Source: Syntrophomonas sp.
Lineage (GTDB): Bacteria > Bacillota > Syntrophomonadia > Syntrophomonadales > Syntrophomonadaceae
Assembly (NCBI GenBank): GCA_016841245.1
Contig: JAENZN010000007.1
Location: 1 to 64,000, forward strand
Direction of reading: 5' to 3'
DNA: 64,000 bases
The notes below the pieces were generated by a model that was not told the origin of the DNA, did no database searches, and saw nothing but the letters and a program-made list of their open reading frames with translations. This document shows, piece by piece, positions 54,288 through 62,807 of this stretch. Position 1 is the stretch's first letter. Each line of letters starts with the position of its first letter. The translations under genes and the position numbers were made by a program.

Positions 54288-54977
54288 TTAAGCAAGTGCG
54301 TAGTTTACAGCGCCTATTGCATGTATCAAAGTGGTATCAAATAGCGGTACCTTTGAGTCTTCGAGTTTAACTAATAAGCCAATCTCCGTACAACCCAGAA
54401 TGATTCCATCGGCACCTTGTTCTATTAAATCCTCAATGATTCTTTTATATTGGGCTCTTGATTCATCAATGATCTGTCCCAGGCATAATTCATTATAAAT
54501 TACTGCATTTACGATGACTCTATCAGTCTCCCTGGGGATCAAAACCTTTATACCTTGAGCCTCCAAACGTGATACATAGAAATCCTGTTCCATCGTATAC
54601 CTGGTTCCTAACAGCCCAATTGCTTTCATTCCATTAGCTAAAACTTGTTGAGCGGTTATATCCGCAATGTGAAGCAGAGGAATATGAATGCCGGCCTGAA
54701 TCTCGTCAGCAACTTTGTGCATGGTATTGGTGCCAATGACGATAAAATCTGCCCCCGCTGCCTCAAGGCTGCGGGCAGCATCTGTTAGAATCCGGGCAGT
54801 CTTGCCCCATTCGCCATTTCTCTGGCATATCTCTATTTCCTCGAAATCCACACTGTATAAAATACATTTGGCCGAATGCAGACCTCCCAGCCTCCGCTTA
54901 ACTTCTTCATTAATAATGCGATAATATTGGGATGACGATTCCCAACTCATCCCTCCAATTAAACCAATTGTCTTCAT
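54288..54977 (-). CDS. Aspartate/glutamate racemase family protein (YgeA/RacX type)
   Basis: It interconverts L- and D-forms of an amino acid without a cofactor. The 229-aa protein begins KTIGLIGGMSWESSSQYYR and has IGTNTMHKVAD where classic racemases have a catalytic Cys: here Thr takes that place, as in E. coli YgeA, which has broad amino-acid specificity. The second catalytic Cys is kept in GIILGCTEIGLL. D-amino acids would serve wall remodelling or spore germination. GGAGGG precedes the ATG. Confidence 0.92.
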   Translation of the reverse strand: MKTIGLIGGMSWESSSQYYRIINEEVKRRLGGLHSAKCILYSVDFEEIEICQRNGEWGKTARILTDAARSLEAAGADFIVIGTNTMHKVADEIQAGIHIPLLHIADITAQQVLANGMKAIGLLGTRYTMEQDFYVSRLEAQGIKVLIPRETDRVIVNAVIYNELCLGQIIDESRAQYKRIIEDLIEQGADGIILGCTEIGLLVKLEDSKVPLFDTTLIHAIGAVNYALA

Positions 54978-55062
54978 CTATCAGCCCTCCAATTTATTCA
55001 AAAACTATCTCATCCGACTAATACCAGGTAAGATTTCGATGTCACCTGATTCAATTTTCCGG

Positions 55063-55091
55063 GGTGTCATGGGGACGGTTCTCTTGACACC
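55063..55091. repeat. GGGGACGGTTCTC palindromic repeat, first of a pair
   Basis: GGTGTCA tg GGGACGGTTCTC t TGACACC: outer 7-bp arms pair perfectly around the conserved core. The copy at 55171 is inverted relative to it. Confidence 0.85.
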
Positions 55092-55170
55092 TTTTCTGCA
55101 ATAAGAGAAGATGATCATAGTGTCGATAGCTAGTTGCGTGGCGAACAGGTAGCTCAGAGCAGTCCCAAAA

Positions 55171-55199
55171 AGTGTCAGGAGAACCGTCCCCATGACACT
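55171..55199. repeat. GGGGACGGTTCTC palindromic repeat, second of a pair
   Basis: AGTGTCA g GAGAACCGTCCCC a TGACACT, inverted relative to the copy at 55063, with 79 bp between. It interrupts the acetyltransferase gene. Confidence 0.85.
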
Positions 55200-55546
55200 C
55201 AGCTTTCACGTTATGGTAGCCGCAACTTCCCAGGACCATTCCACTGTTTTTATCAACGATTGCCCAGCGCATGCCTTCATTTGATTCTGGAAGACTATTT
55301 AAAAGATCAACCATTTGTTGGCTTTCCTCAAGAGTTTTAAAGGATGTATTCATGTATTCAGTAACTATATTATCCGACCAGTAACTATGTAAGATTTCGA
55401 TGTCGCTTGATTCAATTTTCCGTAATATAAATCGGGCAGTTTCTAATTCGATGGTTTGTGTCATATCCATTTGCTCCTTATAAAATACCAGCAGGTTTCT
55501 ATGGATATTGGGCCGCTATCAAAAATGTAATTATAGAGTTGATTGT

Positions 55547-56197
55547 TTATTTAATAATGAGGCCTAGCAGGGCAGAAAGAGAAACTGCTTGCATAGGGTT
55601 AACTATAACGCCATTAACATCATTAATATTTACACCGATACCTTCAATATCACAACTAGTAAAATCTATACCTTTAAGCTTGGTGAAGTTCATTTGAGCC
55701 TGAAGCAGATTAGAATCCATAAATTCAACTTTTGAAAACACTGAATTTTTGAAATCCGAGGAATTCAATTTACATTCTAGGAATGCAACTTGCTTACAAT
55801 TAGAATAGCTTAAGAAAGCATATTGACCCATGCAATTTTCAAAAACCACATTTCTCAAGGTGGCTTCACCTAAATCAATGCCAATAATTTTACAATTAAT
55901 AAATTCCGCTCTATGTAATAAAGCTTCATGAAAATCAACATTTGATAAATCGCAATTTTGAAATCTCACTTCTATCAGCTCTATATGTTTAAATATTATT
56001 TTATTGAAAATGACATTATTAAATATTACTTGTTTAAAAGTCATTCTCTCCGCCTCATGGTTTTCTAAAGAGCAATCCCTGATTGTTCCAAAAGAAAACG
56101 CAGCATCATCTATTATATTATCTCTAGATAACTCTATGATATCAAGGTCATTATCAAATGTTGGTCTTAATATTTTTGTCTTAATCTTTTCTTCCAT
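55547..56197 (-). CDS. Pentapeptide-repeat protein
   Basis: The 216-aa protein is built of A(D/N)LxX-type pentapeptide repeats: FNNVIFNKIIFKHIELIEVR, then FQNCDLSNVDFHEALLHRAEF, then DLGEATLRNVVFENC and SSDFKNSVFSKVEFMDSNLL. It should fold as a right-handed quadrilateral beta-helix. The C-terminal cap VNPMQAVSLSALLGLI resembles that of Bacillus pentapeptide proteins (YjbI/OxrB-like). Qnr-type DNA-gyrase protection is known for some members but is not implied here. GGAGG precedes the ATG. Confidence 0.9.
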   Translation of the reverse strand: MEEKIKTKILRPTFDNDLDIIELSRDNIIDDAAFSFGTIRDCSLENHEAERMTFKQVIFNNVIFNKIIFKHIELIEVRFQNCDLSNVDFHEALLHRAEFINCKIIGIDLGEATLRNVVFENCMGQYAFLSYSNCKQVAFLECKLNSSDFKNSVFSKVEFMDSNLLQAQMNFTKLKGIDFTSCDIEGIGVNINDVNGVIVNPMQAVSLSALLGLIIK

Positions 56198-56217
56198 ATG
56201 TACTTGCCTCCAGAAAG

Positions 56218-56397
56218 CAGGATATTGCGCAGGAGCGTCCCCTTTTAGCCAAGCCAGACATCTTCATTCCCTCGCATTCTTTTTATGATGCACAGCAGGA
56301 ACTACAATTTGTAACGGCAAATTATTATAAAGCATGTGACAATCCGAATTCTGCTTTAATGCAGTTATTGTATGCGCATTTGGTTCTGTATAAATAA
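56218..56397 (+). pseudogene. C-terminal gene fragment, copy 1
   Basis: The plus strand reads DIAQERPLLAKPDIFIPSHS, FYDAQQELQFVTANYY, KACDNPNSALMQLLYAHLVL, YK, stop. The upstream part of the gene is gone: the fragment begins in the leader of the pentapeptide gene. A second, more damaged copy lies at 61583-61709. The family is not recognised. Confidence 0.65.
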
Positions 56398-56400
56398 TAT

Positions 56401-58212
56401 TCATCTCGAAATCGGTAACGAAAAACAAAACCGGACGCCATTATCGATGTTTATCACACCGAAATCGCTGGCATGCAGATCCAGTATATTGTTTACTATG
56501 GAAAGGCCCAGGCCCGCCCCGCCTGTTGCCCTGTTTCTTGCCCGGTCAACTCTATAGAAGGGCTCCCATATTCTCTGCAGTTGCTCTGCCGGGATATTTT
56601 TGCCGGTATTTTCTATATGAACATATGCTTGTTCCTGTTTCCGGCACACTCTTATCCTGATGCTTCCTCCATGATCGGTATTTTTAACGGCATTGGACAG
56701 TAAATTTGACAACACCTGTTCAATTCTTCTCTTGTCCGCATTGACCTGAATATCCCTTTGAAGATCACATTGAAGGCTAATCTCTTTCTCTTGCAGGTGA
56801 CGGCTGAATTTTTCCGTTGTAGCGATAATCAATTGCCCCAGGTCGAACTCGCTGATGTCTATGACATAAGTTCCGGATTCCAGTACCGAAAGCTCCAGCA
56901 GGTCTGCCAGCAGGGCGTCCATTTTATCGGTTTCCTCCAGGATTACACCGATATAATGCTGCCGTTTCTCTTGCGGCAGGCCTTCATATATGACCTCGGC
57001 ATACCCCTTAATGATGCTGAGCGGTGTGCGCAGTTCATGTGAGACCCCGGAAACTAATTCTTTACGCATCAGTTCCAGCTTTTTTTCTTTATCCATATCC
57101 CTCTTGAGTTTTTCATTGGCCATTTTAAGATTTTTTATGTTTCTGTCCAGGCTTTCGCTCATATGATTGAGGCTTTGAGATAAATCCCCCAGTTCATCTG
57201 TTGAGCACACCGGGGATCTTTCTGTGAAGTCCAGTCTGGCCATTTTACCGGCAATTCTATTAAGTTCTAGCAAAGGACGGGATATGAAACGGGAATAGAA
57301 AAAAGACAGCAGAAATATGCATAGAACCGCTATGACGGCAATGTAATAATAGTAATTTTTCAGCACTTGCACAGATTCCGTGACCGGCTGCATAGGCGAA
57401 CTTACTATCACCAGTTCTTCTAAATCTTCATTATGATAAATCGGGTTCACCATCATAATGCTCTCAAAACCATTCTTTGTATCCTTAAAAATATAATTGC
57501 TTATTGATCCGGGGATCATGACCATCTGTCCCGTTCGCAGCCGGTAAAACCATTCATCCACTCCGGCCCAGAGTTCTTGCCGGGACAGGGGCATATTTTC
57601 TTGTGCCACCCTGGAGAAATTGGTATAAATAATGCTGCCTCTTATTTTCACGGTATCTATGGCTGCATTGCCCTGACCGGGAATGCTCCCACCACCCTCC
57701 AGTGGTACCAAGCTGACATAATTGCCAGGGTTTTCGTCATATATGACCTGTTTATTCGCTGCATTCTCAATATAAAAAGGAATGATAAGACCGGATTCTG
57801 AAAGGATGCCTTCGATGATAATATCTGTCCCCGCTTCCCTTGACTGTTCCAGTTTATCCAGAATATCCGTCTCCCCTGATCTTGCTGTAACCACCGTTCC
57901 GTCGTCCAGCTGCAGCATTATATCCAGCACATCACCGTATTTTTCACTTCCATCCGGCGTTATTATTGTCATTTGGGCATTATATTTATTTTCAAACAGC
58001 GTGCGCTGCCGGTTGATGCTGACAACATCCCAATCTCCCAGGGTATATTGATCAACAAATTCTTCTACTCCCTCGGTAAGCAAATTTACTTTCGAGTGCA
58101 AATAATACTTTTCAAAAAACAGCAACTGCATTAAGATAGCAACCGTTAGAAACAGGGCAAACACCGCTGCTGTGAGAACAAACAACTTGGGTACAACTGT
58201 CCTTTTTCTCAT
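56401..58212 (-). CDS. HAMP sensor histidine kinase
   Basis: This 603-aa membrane kinase has an N-terminal helix (LFVLTAAVFALFLTVAILMQ), a large extracytoplasmic region (about 35-290), a second helix (YYYYIAVIAVLCIFLLSFFY), a HAMP domain (FISRPLLELNRIAGKMARLD), HisKA with the phosphoacceptor His in SGVSHELRTPLSII, and an ATPase domain with NLLSNAVKNT and GAGLGLSIVNNILDLH. Its start overlaps the response regulator by 4 nt. The adjoining SLH metalloprotease is a plausible partner or target. Signal unknown, probably envelope-related. Confidence 0.94.
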   Translation of the reverse strand: MRKRTVVPKLFVLTAAVFALFLTVAILMQLLFFEKYYLHSKVNLLTEGVEEFVDQYTLGDWDVVSINRQRTLFENKYNAQMTIITPDGSEKYGDVLDIMLQLDDGTVVTARSGETDILDKLEQSREAGTDIIIEGILSESGLIIPFYIENAANKQVIYDENPGNYVSLVPLEGGGSIPGQGNAAIDTVKIRGSIIYTNFSRVAQENMPLSRQELWAGVDEWFYRLRTGQMVMIPGSISNYIFKDTKNGFESIMMVNPIYHNEDLEELVIVSSPMQPVTESVQVLKNYYYYIAVIAVLCIFLLSFFYSRFISRPLLELNRIAGKMARLDFTERSPVCSTDELGDLSQSLNHMSESLDRNIKNLKMANEKLKRDMDKEKKLELMRKELVSGVSHELRTPLSIIKGYAEVIYEGLPQEKRQHYIGVILEETDKMDALLADLLELSVLESGTYVIDISEFDLGQLIIATTEKFSRHLQEKEISLQCDLQRDIQVNADKRRIEQVLSNLLSNAVKNTDHGGSIRIRVCRKQEQAYVHIENTGKNIPAEQLQRIWEPFYRVDRARNRATGGAGLGLSIVNNILDLHASDFGVINIDNGVRFCFSLPISR

Positions 58213-58892
58213 CCTTCAACCTCAAATATATATCCGGTCCTGATAACGGTGGAAATATATCTGGCCCGGTCCCGCAGTTTGCTGCGCAGTCTCTTTATGT
58301 GGGTGTCAACGGTTCTGGCGTCCCCCATGTAGCTATGGTCCCACACATTGTTTAAAATCTGTTCCCTGGATACCACAATGCCTTTGTTTTTAATCAGGTA
58401 CAGCAGCAATTCATATTCTTTGTGCGTCATGTCCACAACACTTCCCTGCACCCGTACTGTACGCGAATCCAGGTTAATTAGAATCCCCGGCACTTCCAGG
58501 ACAGCGTCATGGCCCCCGCGCCTTCCTTCCGCCCTCTGCAAAAGTGCCCTGGCCCTGGCCAGCAGGACCCTGGGGCTGAAAGGTTTGGTGACATATTCAT
58601 CTGCTCCCAGTTCGAAACCCATCAGTTTATCTTCTTCCTCCAGGCGGGCGGTTAAAATAATAATCGGAACGCCGGATTTTTTTCTTATCCGTCGGCAAAC
58701 GGACCAGCCGTCGACCTCCGGTATCATAATATCCAGAATCACCAGGTCAAAGTAAGACTGTGTAAACATTTCCATGGCTTCTCGCCCATCTCCGGCCTGA
58801 ACCACTTCATAATCTTCGTTAACAAGACAATCACAGATAAGCTCCCTGATCCGCAATTCATCTTCAACTACCAGTATCTTCCTTCCCTTCAT
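58209..58892 (-). CDS. OmpR-family response regulator
   Basis: The 227-aa regulator has a receiver domain (Glu10-Asp11 acidic pair, phosphoacceptor Asp54 in VILDIMIPEVDG, Lys in YVTKPFSP) and a winged helix (MTHKEYELLLYLIKNKGIVV ... RTVDTHIKRLRSKL). It is translationally coupled to the kinase gene downstream. AGGAGG precedes the ATG. The 109-nt gap to the SLH protease gene upstream contains a 10-bp inverted repeat. Confidence 0.96.
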   Translation of the reverse strand: MKGRKILVVEDELRIRELICDCLVNEDYEVVQAGDGREAMEMFTQSYFDLVILDIMIPEVDGWSVCRRIRKKSGVPIIILTARLEEEDKLMGFELGADEYVTKPFSPRVLLARARALLQRAEGRRGGHDAVLEVPGILINLDSRTVRVQGSVVDMTHKEYELLLYLIKNKGIVVSREQILNNVWDHSYMGDARTVDTHIKRLRSKLRDRARYISTVIRTGYIFEVEG

Positions 58893-58928
58893 TGTCTTTT
58901 CCTCCTGCGAATGCTGTGTTAATAGGTA

Positions 58929-58960
58929 AACCTGCTTACATTGTATAACATAAGCAGGTT
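58929..58960 (-). promoter_or_regulatory. Inverted repeat between SLH protease and response-regulator genes
   Basis: AACCTGCTTA and TAAGCAGGTT pair perfectly across a 12-nt AT-rich loop. It may end or attenuate the protease transcript or serve as an operator for the two-component genes. No U-run follows. Confidence 0.45.
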
Positions 58961-59001
58961 AACATCATGTACTGAGTAGATCAACCCCAAGTTATCATTT
59001 G

Positions 59002-60288
59002 TTATTTATAATGTTCAGAAAGAAATGAAAGCCATCGCCGGTAAAACTCTTCCTCATTTATCCCCAGAGCACGGTCAAAATCTGCCGGGTTGGTAATTAA
59101 TTTTTGCAGGCTGTCATATCCATACTCGCTGATGATCATAGCCACAATCGTAGCAGACCATTCTCCTCCCTTCATAGGGCCAAACACATCCCGATTGTCC
59201 AGTTCATCCAATGTGGGGATATTGCCCTTATTAATGTCGTCGGATAAAAGCGTTTTGATGTCGCCATAATTTTGCCCTTCGTAATAGGCTACCCCTTCAT
59301 TCAACCAGACGGGCAGGTAGCCGGGGTTGATCTTCCTTTCCATGATATGTGTGAATTCGTGCACGACACTATTCAGCACCGAATCGGCATTATGAACCGG
59401 ACCTGGATTAAGCGGCGATACTATGTGTATCTTCCCGTTTTTGGCCCGTCCTATGGCCCAATCAGGAGCATCCGGGCTGCCCACTGCAGCATGAAAAGTA
59501 TATAAATCAGGATAGATTTTCACCACCACTTTGTTTTCCAGGACACAGCCCAGGTCGGAGGCAACCCTGCCACACCCCTTTTCCAATTTTTCTGCTATTT
59601 CATCCAGAATATTTATGTCGGCAGGGATACAGTAAAAGATAAAATGATCTGTTTCCCTGCTGCGCACCAGCAGTCGATTTTGTAATGTGCAGGACGCATC
59701 CCCATTGACAACCGGAACCGAAAGGGCTTTATATATAAGCACAGCCGCATCTCCCCGGCAAATCCCAGCATCAGGTGACGCTATTTCCATATCTGAAACA
59801 ATCTGTAATTGTGAGGCTTTTGAAATATAATTATATGGCCATTGCTGATTGTTGTCAGGGAAATAACCCAGAATACTTATTAAAATTTTCAATGCTTCGG
59901 CACAGCCAATTTGATGATCCGGCCGGAAATTGCCATCCGGGTACCCATCTATAAAGCCCTGCTCAACCGCCAGGTTGATATATCCTGCAGCCCAGTGGTC
60001 TTTCCCCAGATCGAGAAACCGGCTTTCATCAGGATAAAGCTTGACGGCATCCCCCAGGCCCAGCATCATAATCATGGTTTTGGTAAATTCCGCTCTGCTT
60101 ATCTCTTTTTGCGGCCTAAAACTACCATCTTCATAGCCTTTGACAATTTCCAGTTTCAGCAGTTCAGCTACGCTTTCTTCACAGGACAATCCCTCAACAT
60201 CCGGGGGAACCGCTGCCAGACAGGTCCCTGCCACCGCACAGGTTATGATAACGGCCAATACCGCTGTACTCAGGCTTCTTTTCACCAC
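59002..60288 (-). CDS. SLH-domain cell-surface gluzincin metalloprotease
   Basis: The 428-aa exported protein starts with a signal peptide (KRSLSTAVLAVIITCAVAGT) and two to three S-layer-homology repeats (about 30-210; LEIVKGYEDGSFRPQKEISRAE and QGFIDGYPDGNFRPDHQIG) that bind pyruvylated wall polymer. A gluzincin (peptidase_MA-like) domain follows with zinc motif HEFTH and the third ligand Glu in WLNEGVAYYE. It should cut peptides at the cell surface. GTG is the start, with AAGGAGG 8 nt ahead. A two-component system follows on the same strand. Confidence 0.9.
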   Translation of the reverse strand: MVKRSLSTAVLAVIITCAVAGTCLAAVPPDVEGLSCEESVAELLKLEIVKGYEDGSFRPQKEISRAEFTKTMIMMLGLGDAVKLYPDESRFLDLGKDHWAAGYINLAVEQGFIDGYPDGNFRPDHQIGCAEALKILISILGYFPDNNQQWPYNYISKASQLQIVSDMEIASPDAGICRGDAAVLIYKALSVPVVNGDASCTLQNRLLVRSRETDHFIFYCIPADINILDEIAEKLEKGCGRVASDLGCVLENKVVVKIYPDLYTFHAAVGSPDAPDWAIGRAKNGKIHIVSPLNPGPVHNADSVLNSVVHEFTHIMERKINPGYLPVWLNEGVAYYEGQNYGDIKTLLSDDINKGNIPTLDELDNRDVFGPMKGGEWSATIVAMIISEYGYDSLQKLITNPADFDRALGINEEEFYRRWLSFLSEHYK

Positions 60289-60612
60289 TGTCTCATCCTC
60301 CTTGTATCCTTATTAATAATAAACAGTATAGCAAGGTATTGTGTATTCGATGTTACACAGGCATGTAATCGGGGTGAAAAAGATATGTCAGGGGAGAGAA
60401 CTTACTATTTGCAGTTGTCTCTGCCGATATAGCAAAAAACAAGTCTTTTAAAAATTATACAGACCCGGGTCATATTTATGAAATATCCCGTTGCACCTTC
60501 TCCTTGTATAATATAATCTAATGCTTCTGATAAACTTTATGAAATTCCAATAATGCATTGGATCGCCGCCTGGCCAATTCACATTATGGGTAAATTATGA
60601 AATAAAACCATG
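60289..60612. other. Spacer, no gene seen
   Basis: No coding frame is credible. CGATGTTACA...TGTAATCG (about 60348-60371) is an imperfect dyad upstream of the SLH protease gene. Confidence 0.35.
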
Positions 60613-61488
60613 CTAGTCGCTGATAAATCCAACTCCTATTGCTCCTGGCCCAGAATGAGATCCCACAGAAGTTCCGACATTGCTTTGGAAGATATGTATG
60701 TCTTGACCAAGTTTTTGTTTTAATTCCTTAATAATAAACAATCCATCCTCTTCGCATATAGCATGCTGAGTAATAATAACCGAATTACGAACGTTCTTTA
60801 TCCGGTTAACGCAGGTATCGATCAAATACTCCAGAGATTTTTTCCTGCCCCTAACTGCTTTAACGGGATGTACTACTCCATTTACAAACTCACAAACAGG
60901 CCGAATTTTAACCAAATTTCCAAGCATTGCCGCTGCACCCCCGATTCGGCCGCCGGCCAACATATAGGTTAATTCTTGTACTGTAAAGAGAGATACTGCA
61001 TTGGGTATAAGTTGACCAGTTAATTTAATAATGTCTTCCCAACCAAGTTTTTGACAATTAATCATTTGGGCAATTTTTATTTCCAGAGCTGCTTGACCGC
61101 AGGCACAGGTTCCCGACTCAAAAATCTCGATTTTGGCATCTTTAATCGACTCCAGAAACATATCCCGGGCCAACACAGCATTCTGATAGCTGGCCGAAAG
61201 CTTACTGGCAATTGTAGTAACAATAAACTTGTTGTATCCCTTTTCATACATTTCTCTATATCCCTTTAACCAATCATATGTGCTTGGTGCTGATGTTTTT
61301 GGTATCTGCTGGGATTTCTCCTTCATATGCATATAAAAATCCGAGTTGCTAAAATCAATGTTTTCACGATAATAATGCTGATAATCAAAGCTGAAATATA
61401 AAGGTATTTCTTTAATAGTACACTCCTCAAACAGCTCGCGGGGAAGGTTGCCTGCTGAATCTACTAACTGAGCTATTCTTTCATTCAT
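60613..61488 (-). CDS. DegV-family fatty-acid-binding protein
   Basis: DegV/FakB proteins hold a fatty acid for phosphorylation by the kinase FakA. The 291-aa protein begins IAQLVDSAGNLP and has the conserved PKTSAPSTYDWL, TTIASKLSASYQNA, ELTYMLAGGRIGG and the C-terminal GTSVGSHSGPGAIGVGF motif. No fakA gene is adjacent. In a fatty-acid-oxidising organism it may carry exogenous fatty acids toward phospholipid. AAAGGAG precedes the ATG. Confidence 0.93.
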   Translation of the reverse strand: MNERIAQLVDSAGNLPRELFEECTIKEIPLYFSFDYQHYYRENIDFSNSDFYMHMKEKSQQIPKTSAPSTYDWLKGYREMYEKGYNKFIVTTIASKLSASYQNAVLARDMFLESIKDAKIEIFESGTCACGQAALEIKIAQMINCQKLGWEDIIKLTGQLIPNAVSLFTVQELTYMLAGGRIGGAAAMLGNLVKIRPVCEFVNGVVHPVKAVRGRKKSLEYLIDTCVNRIKNVRNSVIITQHAICEEDGLFIIKELKQKLGQDIHIFQSNVGTSVGSHSGPGAIGVGFISD

Positions 61489-61582
61489 TGTTGAAACTCC
61501 TTTACTATGATGAATTGAGCTTACCCTTACTAAATTATTCTATACCTTTAGTTATCTGCAAGTAAAATATTAGCAAATATTT

Positions 61583-61709
61583 GCCTTGCATTCTCTTTAT
61601 GATGCGCAGCAGAAACCTACAATTTGTCAGGCAAATTATTATAGAGCAACTGGCAATCCGATATCTGTTTAATGCAGTTATTGTATGCGCATTGGTTCTG
61701 TATAAATAA
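61583..61709 (+). pseudogene. C-terminal gene fragment, copy 2
   Basis: A diverged copy of 56274-56397: CTTGCATTCTCTTTATGATGCGC ... TTTAATGCAGTTATTGTATGCGCATTGGTTCTGTATAAATAA. Small insertions and deletions break the frame, while the final MQLLYAHWF/LVLYK region remains recognisable. Confidence 0.7.
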
Positions 61710-62155
61710 TTGGATTATCTTTTTCATCATATTCCTTCTTTGCAGAGAAAGCCAATATCTCCGCCAACATAACTTGGAATCCAAGAAACTATTTTTCACC
61801 TTCATTTTGGATTTGCGGACTAATCTTTTAAGAATTAGCCCGCAATATTACTTTATAAGTATAAACTAGGAGTCTAAGTCTAACCACCAGGAAAATGGTA
61901 AACGAAATGCAAATTGCAAATCCAAAGGTACCTTTTAATTTGCAAAAGTGCTTTTTATTTTTTGGTTTCGTTTTTTTAATGATGAGTTTTTTCGTTAATC
62001 AGGTCAAGGTGTGTGTCCTTGAAGCGAATATCCTCTATATGTGTTTCACAGGCTCACCTTTTGAGATATTTCTGGAAAAATCTGCTGCACATATTTTTAC
62101 TGCAGCCTGTAATTTTATATAGAGGTTGGAATTCAGATTAGCCATCTATAATTTT

Positions 62156-62295
62156 GATTCCACTGCAAAAATCCTATTCCCAACTTAGTAGCAGAGAATT
62201 CATTCTCTGCTTTTTTGAAATACAGCGGTTATAGCTGAGATTGAAATCTCCGCTGCGGTAAAAAGAATTAAACTGAGACTTTTCGCAGTGGAATC
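62156..62295. mobile_element. MITE-like element with 15-bp terminal inverted repeats
   Basis: GATTCCACTGCaAAA (62156-62170) and the complement of 62281-62295 (GATTCCACTGCgAAA) match at 14 of 15 positions and bound a 140-bp stretch without a gene. AATTT-like bases flank both ends and may be a target duplication. Confidence 0.5.
62191..62216 (+). terminator. Intrinsic terminator
   Basis: GCAGAGAA/TTCTCTGC stem, 4-nt loop, then six Ts. It lies inside the MITE-like element; no intact gene is directly upstream. Confidence 0.65.
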
Positions 62296-62541
62296 AATTT
62301 CCAATTTGTATATTCTCTCCTCCAGAAAATACAAACCCGTAGGGATCATCCCTGCGGGTGATTTATTGAAACAATATTTTGAGTGGCCTGGCGAAATTGA
62401 AGCATCGCCTGCGCTTTATAGTGCTAGTTACTTTCTGCATTTATGCAGGGAGAATGAATTCCCCCCAACACAATTAAGTTTCTTTCCACCTTACATAGTA
62501 GCGGAGAAATCCACCATAAGATTTATTTTTTAACACTTCCG

Positions 62542-62672
62542 TCTATTATGATGCCCATAAGAGGATATATGGAGGTCAGGAACAATATGATGGCTTTGGA
62601 ACTGGTTGGAAGGATGTTATTGAGAAAGTAACGATAGGGGATCATGTGTTTTTCCGTGTAGAAGGATATTAG
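62542..62672 (+). pseudogene. C-terminal fragment of an unknown gene
   Basis: The plus strand reads SVYYDAHKRIYGGQEQYDGF, then GTGWKDVIEKVTIGDHVFFR, then VEGY and TAG. No start or ribosome site is present, and the upstream frame is closed. A terminator follows 24 nt later, as expected for the tail of a former gene. Confidence 0.55.
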
Positions 62673-62695
62673 TAGTAAAAACCAAGTCTATATTA

Positions 62696-62728
62696 AAGGC
62701 CTGCTGTCTATTTTGTACGGCAGGCCTT
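62696..62728 (+). terminator. Hairpin terminator
   Basis: AAGGCCTGC pairs exactly with GCAGGCCTT around a 15-nt loop, then AATTTATTATTGG. It follows the gene fragment at 62542. Confidence 0.6.
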
Positions 62729-62807
62729 AATTTATTATTGGCTTTAGCGATTGAACTCGCGAACCTAGCGAAACAAAAAATACTTGCAATGGAGTTCATC
62801 TAAAAAT

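Larger units (their letters stand above)
55005..55470 (-). pseudogene. GNAT acetyltransferase gene broken by paired repeats
   Basis: From ATG 55470 (AAGGAGC ahead) the frame reads as the first 90 residues of a GNAT N-acetyltransferase (ETARFILRKIESSDIEILHS ... VLGSCGYHNVKAE). At 55199 it runs into a GGGGACGGTTCTC repeat, 79 bp of unrelated sequence and a second inverted repeat, and ends at 55051. Beyond the second repeat, 55010-55062 is a diverged second copy of the gene's early codons (RKIESGDIEIL). The acetyl-CoA-binding half is absent. Confidence 0.8.
61489..62807. other. 1.3-kb gene-poor region with debris
   Basis: It holds two gene fragments (61583 and 62542), a MITE-like inverted-repeat element (62156-62295), terminators at 62191 and 62696, and a CCCGTAGGG/CCCTGCGGG hairpin at about 62337. 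Frames at 61895-62122 and 62288-62533 lack convincing starts and composition. Confidence 0.6.

Noticed and set aside
61895-62122. 75-codon plus-strand frame, Phe-rich and hydrophobic
   Set aside because: Poor ribosome site and no recognisable membrane topology; it lies in a debris region. It could be real but is not supported.
62288-62533. 81-codon plus-strand frame
   Set aside because: Its start lies inside the MITE-like terminal repeat and a hairpin crosses it; no family resemblance.
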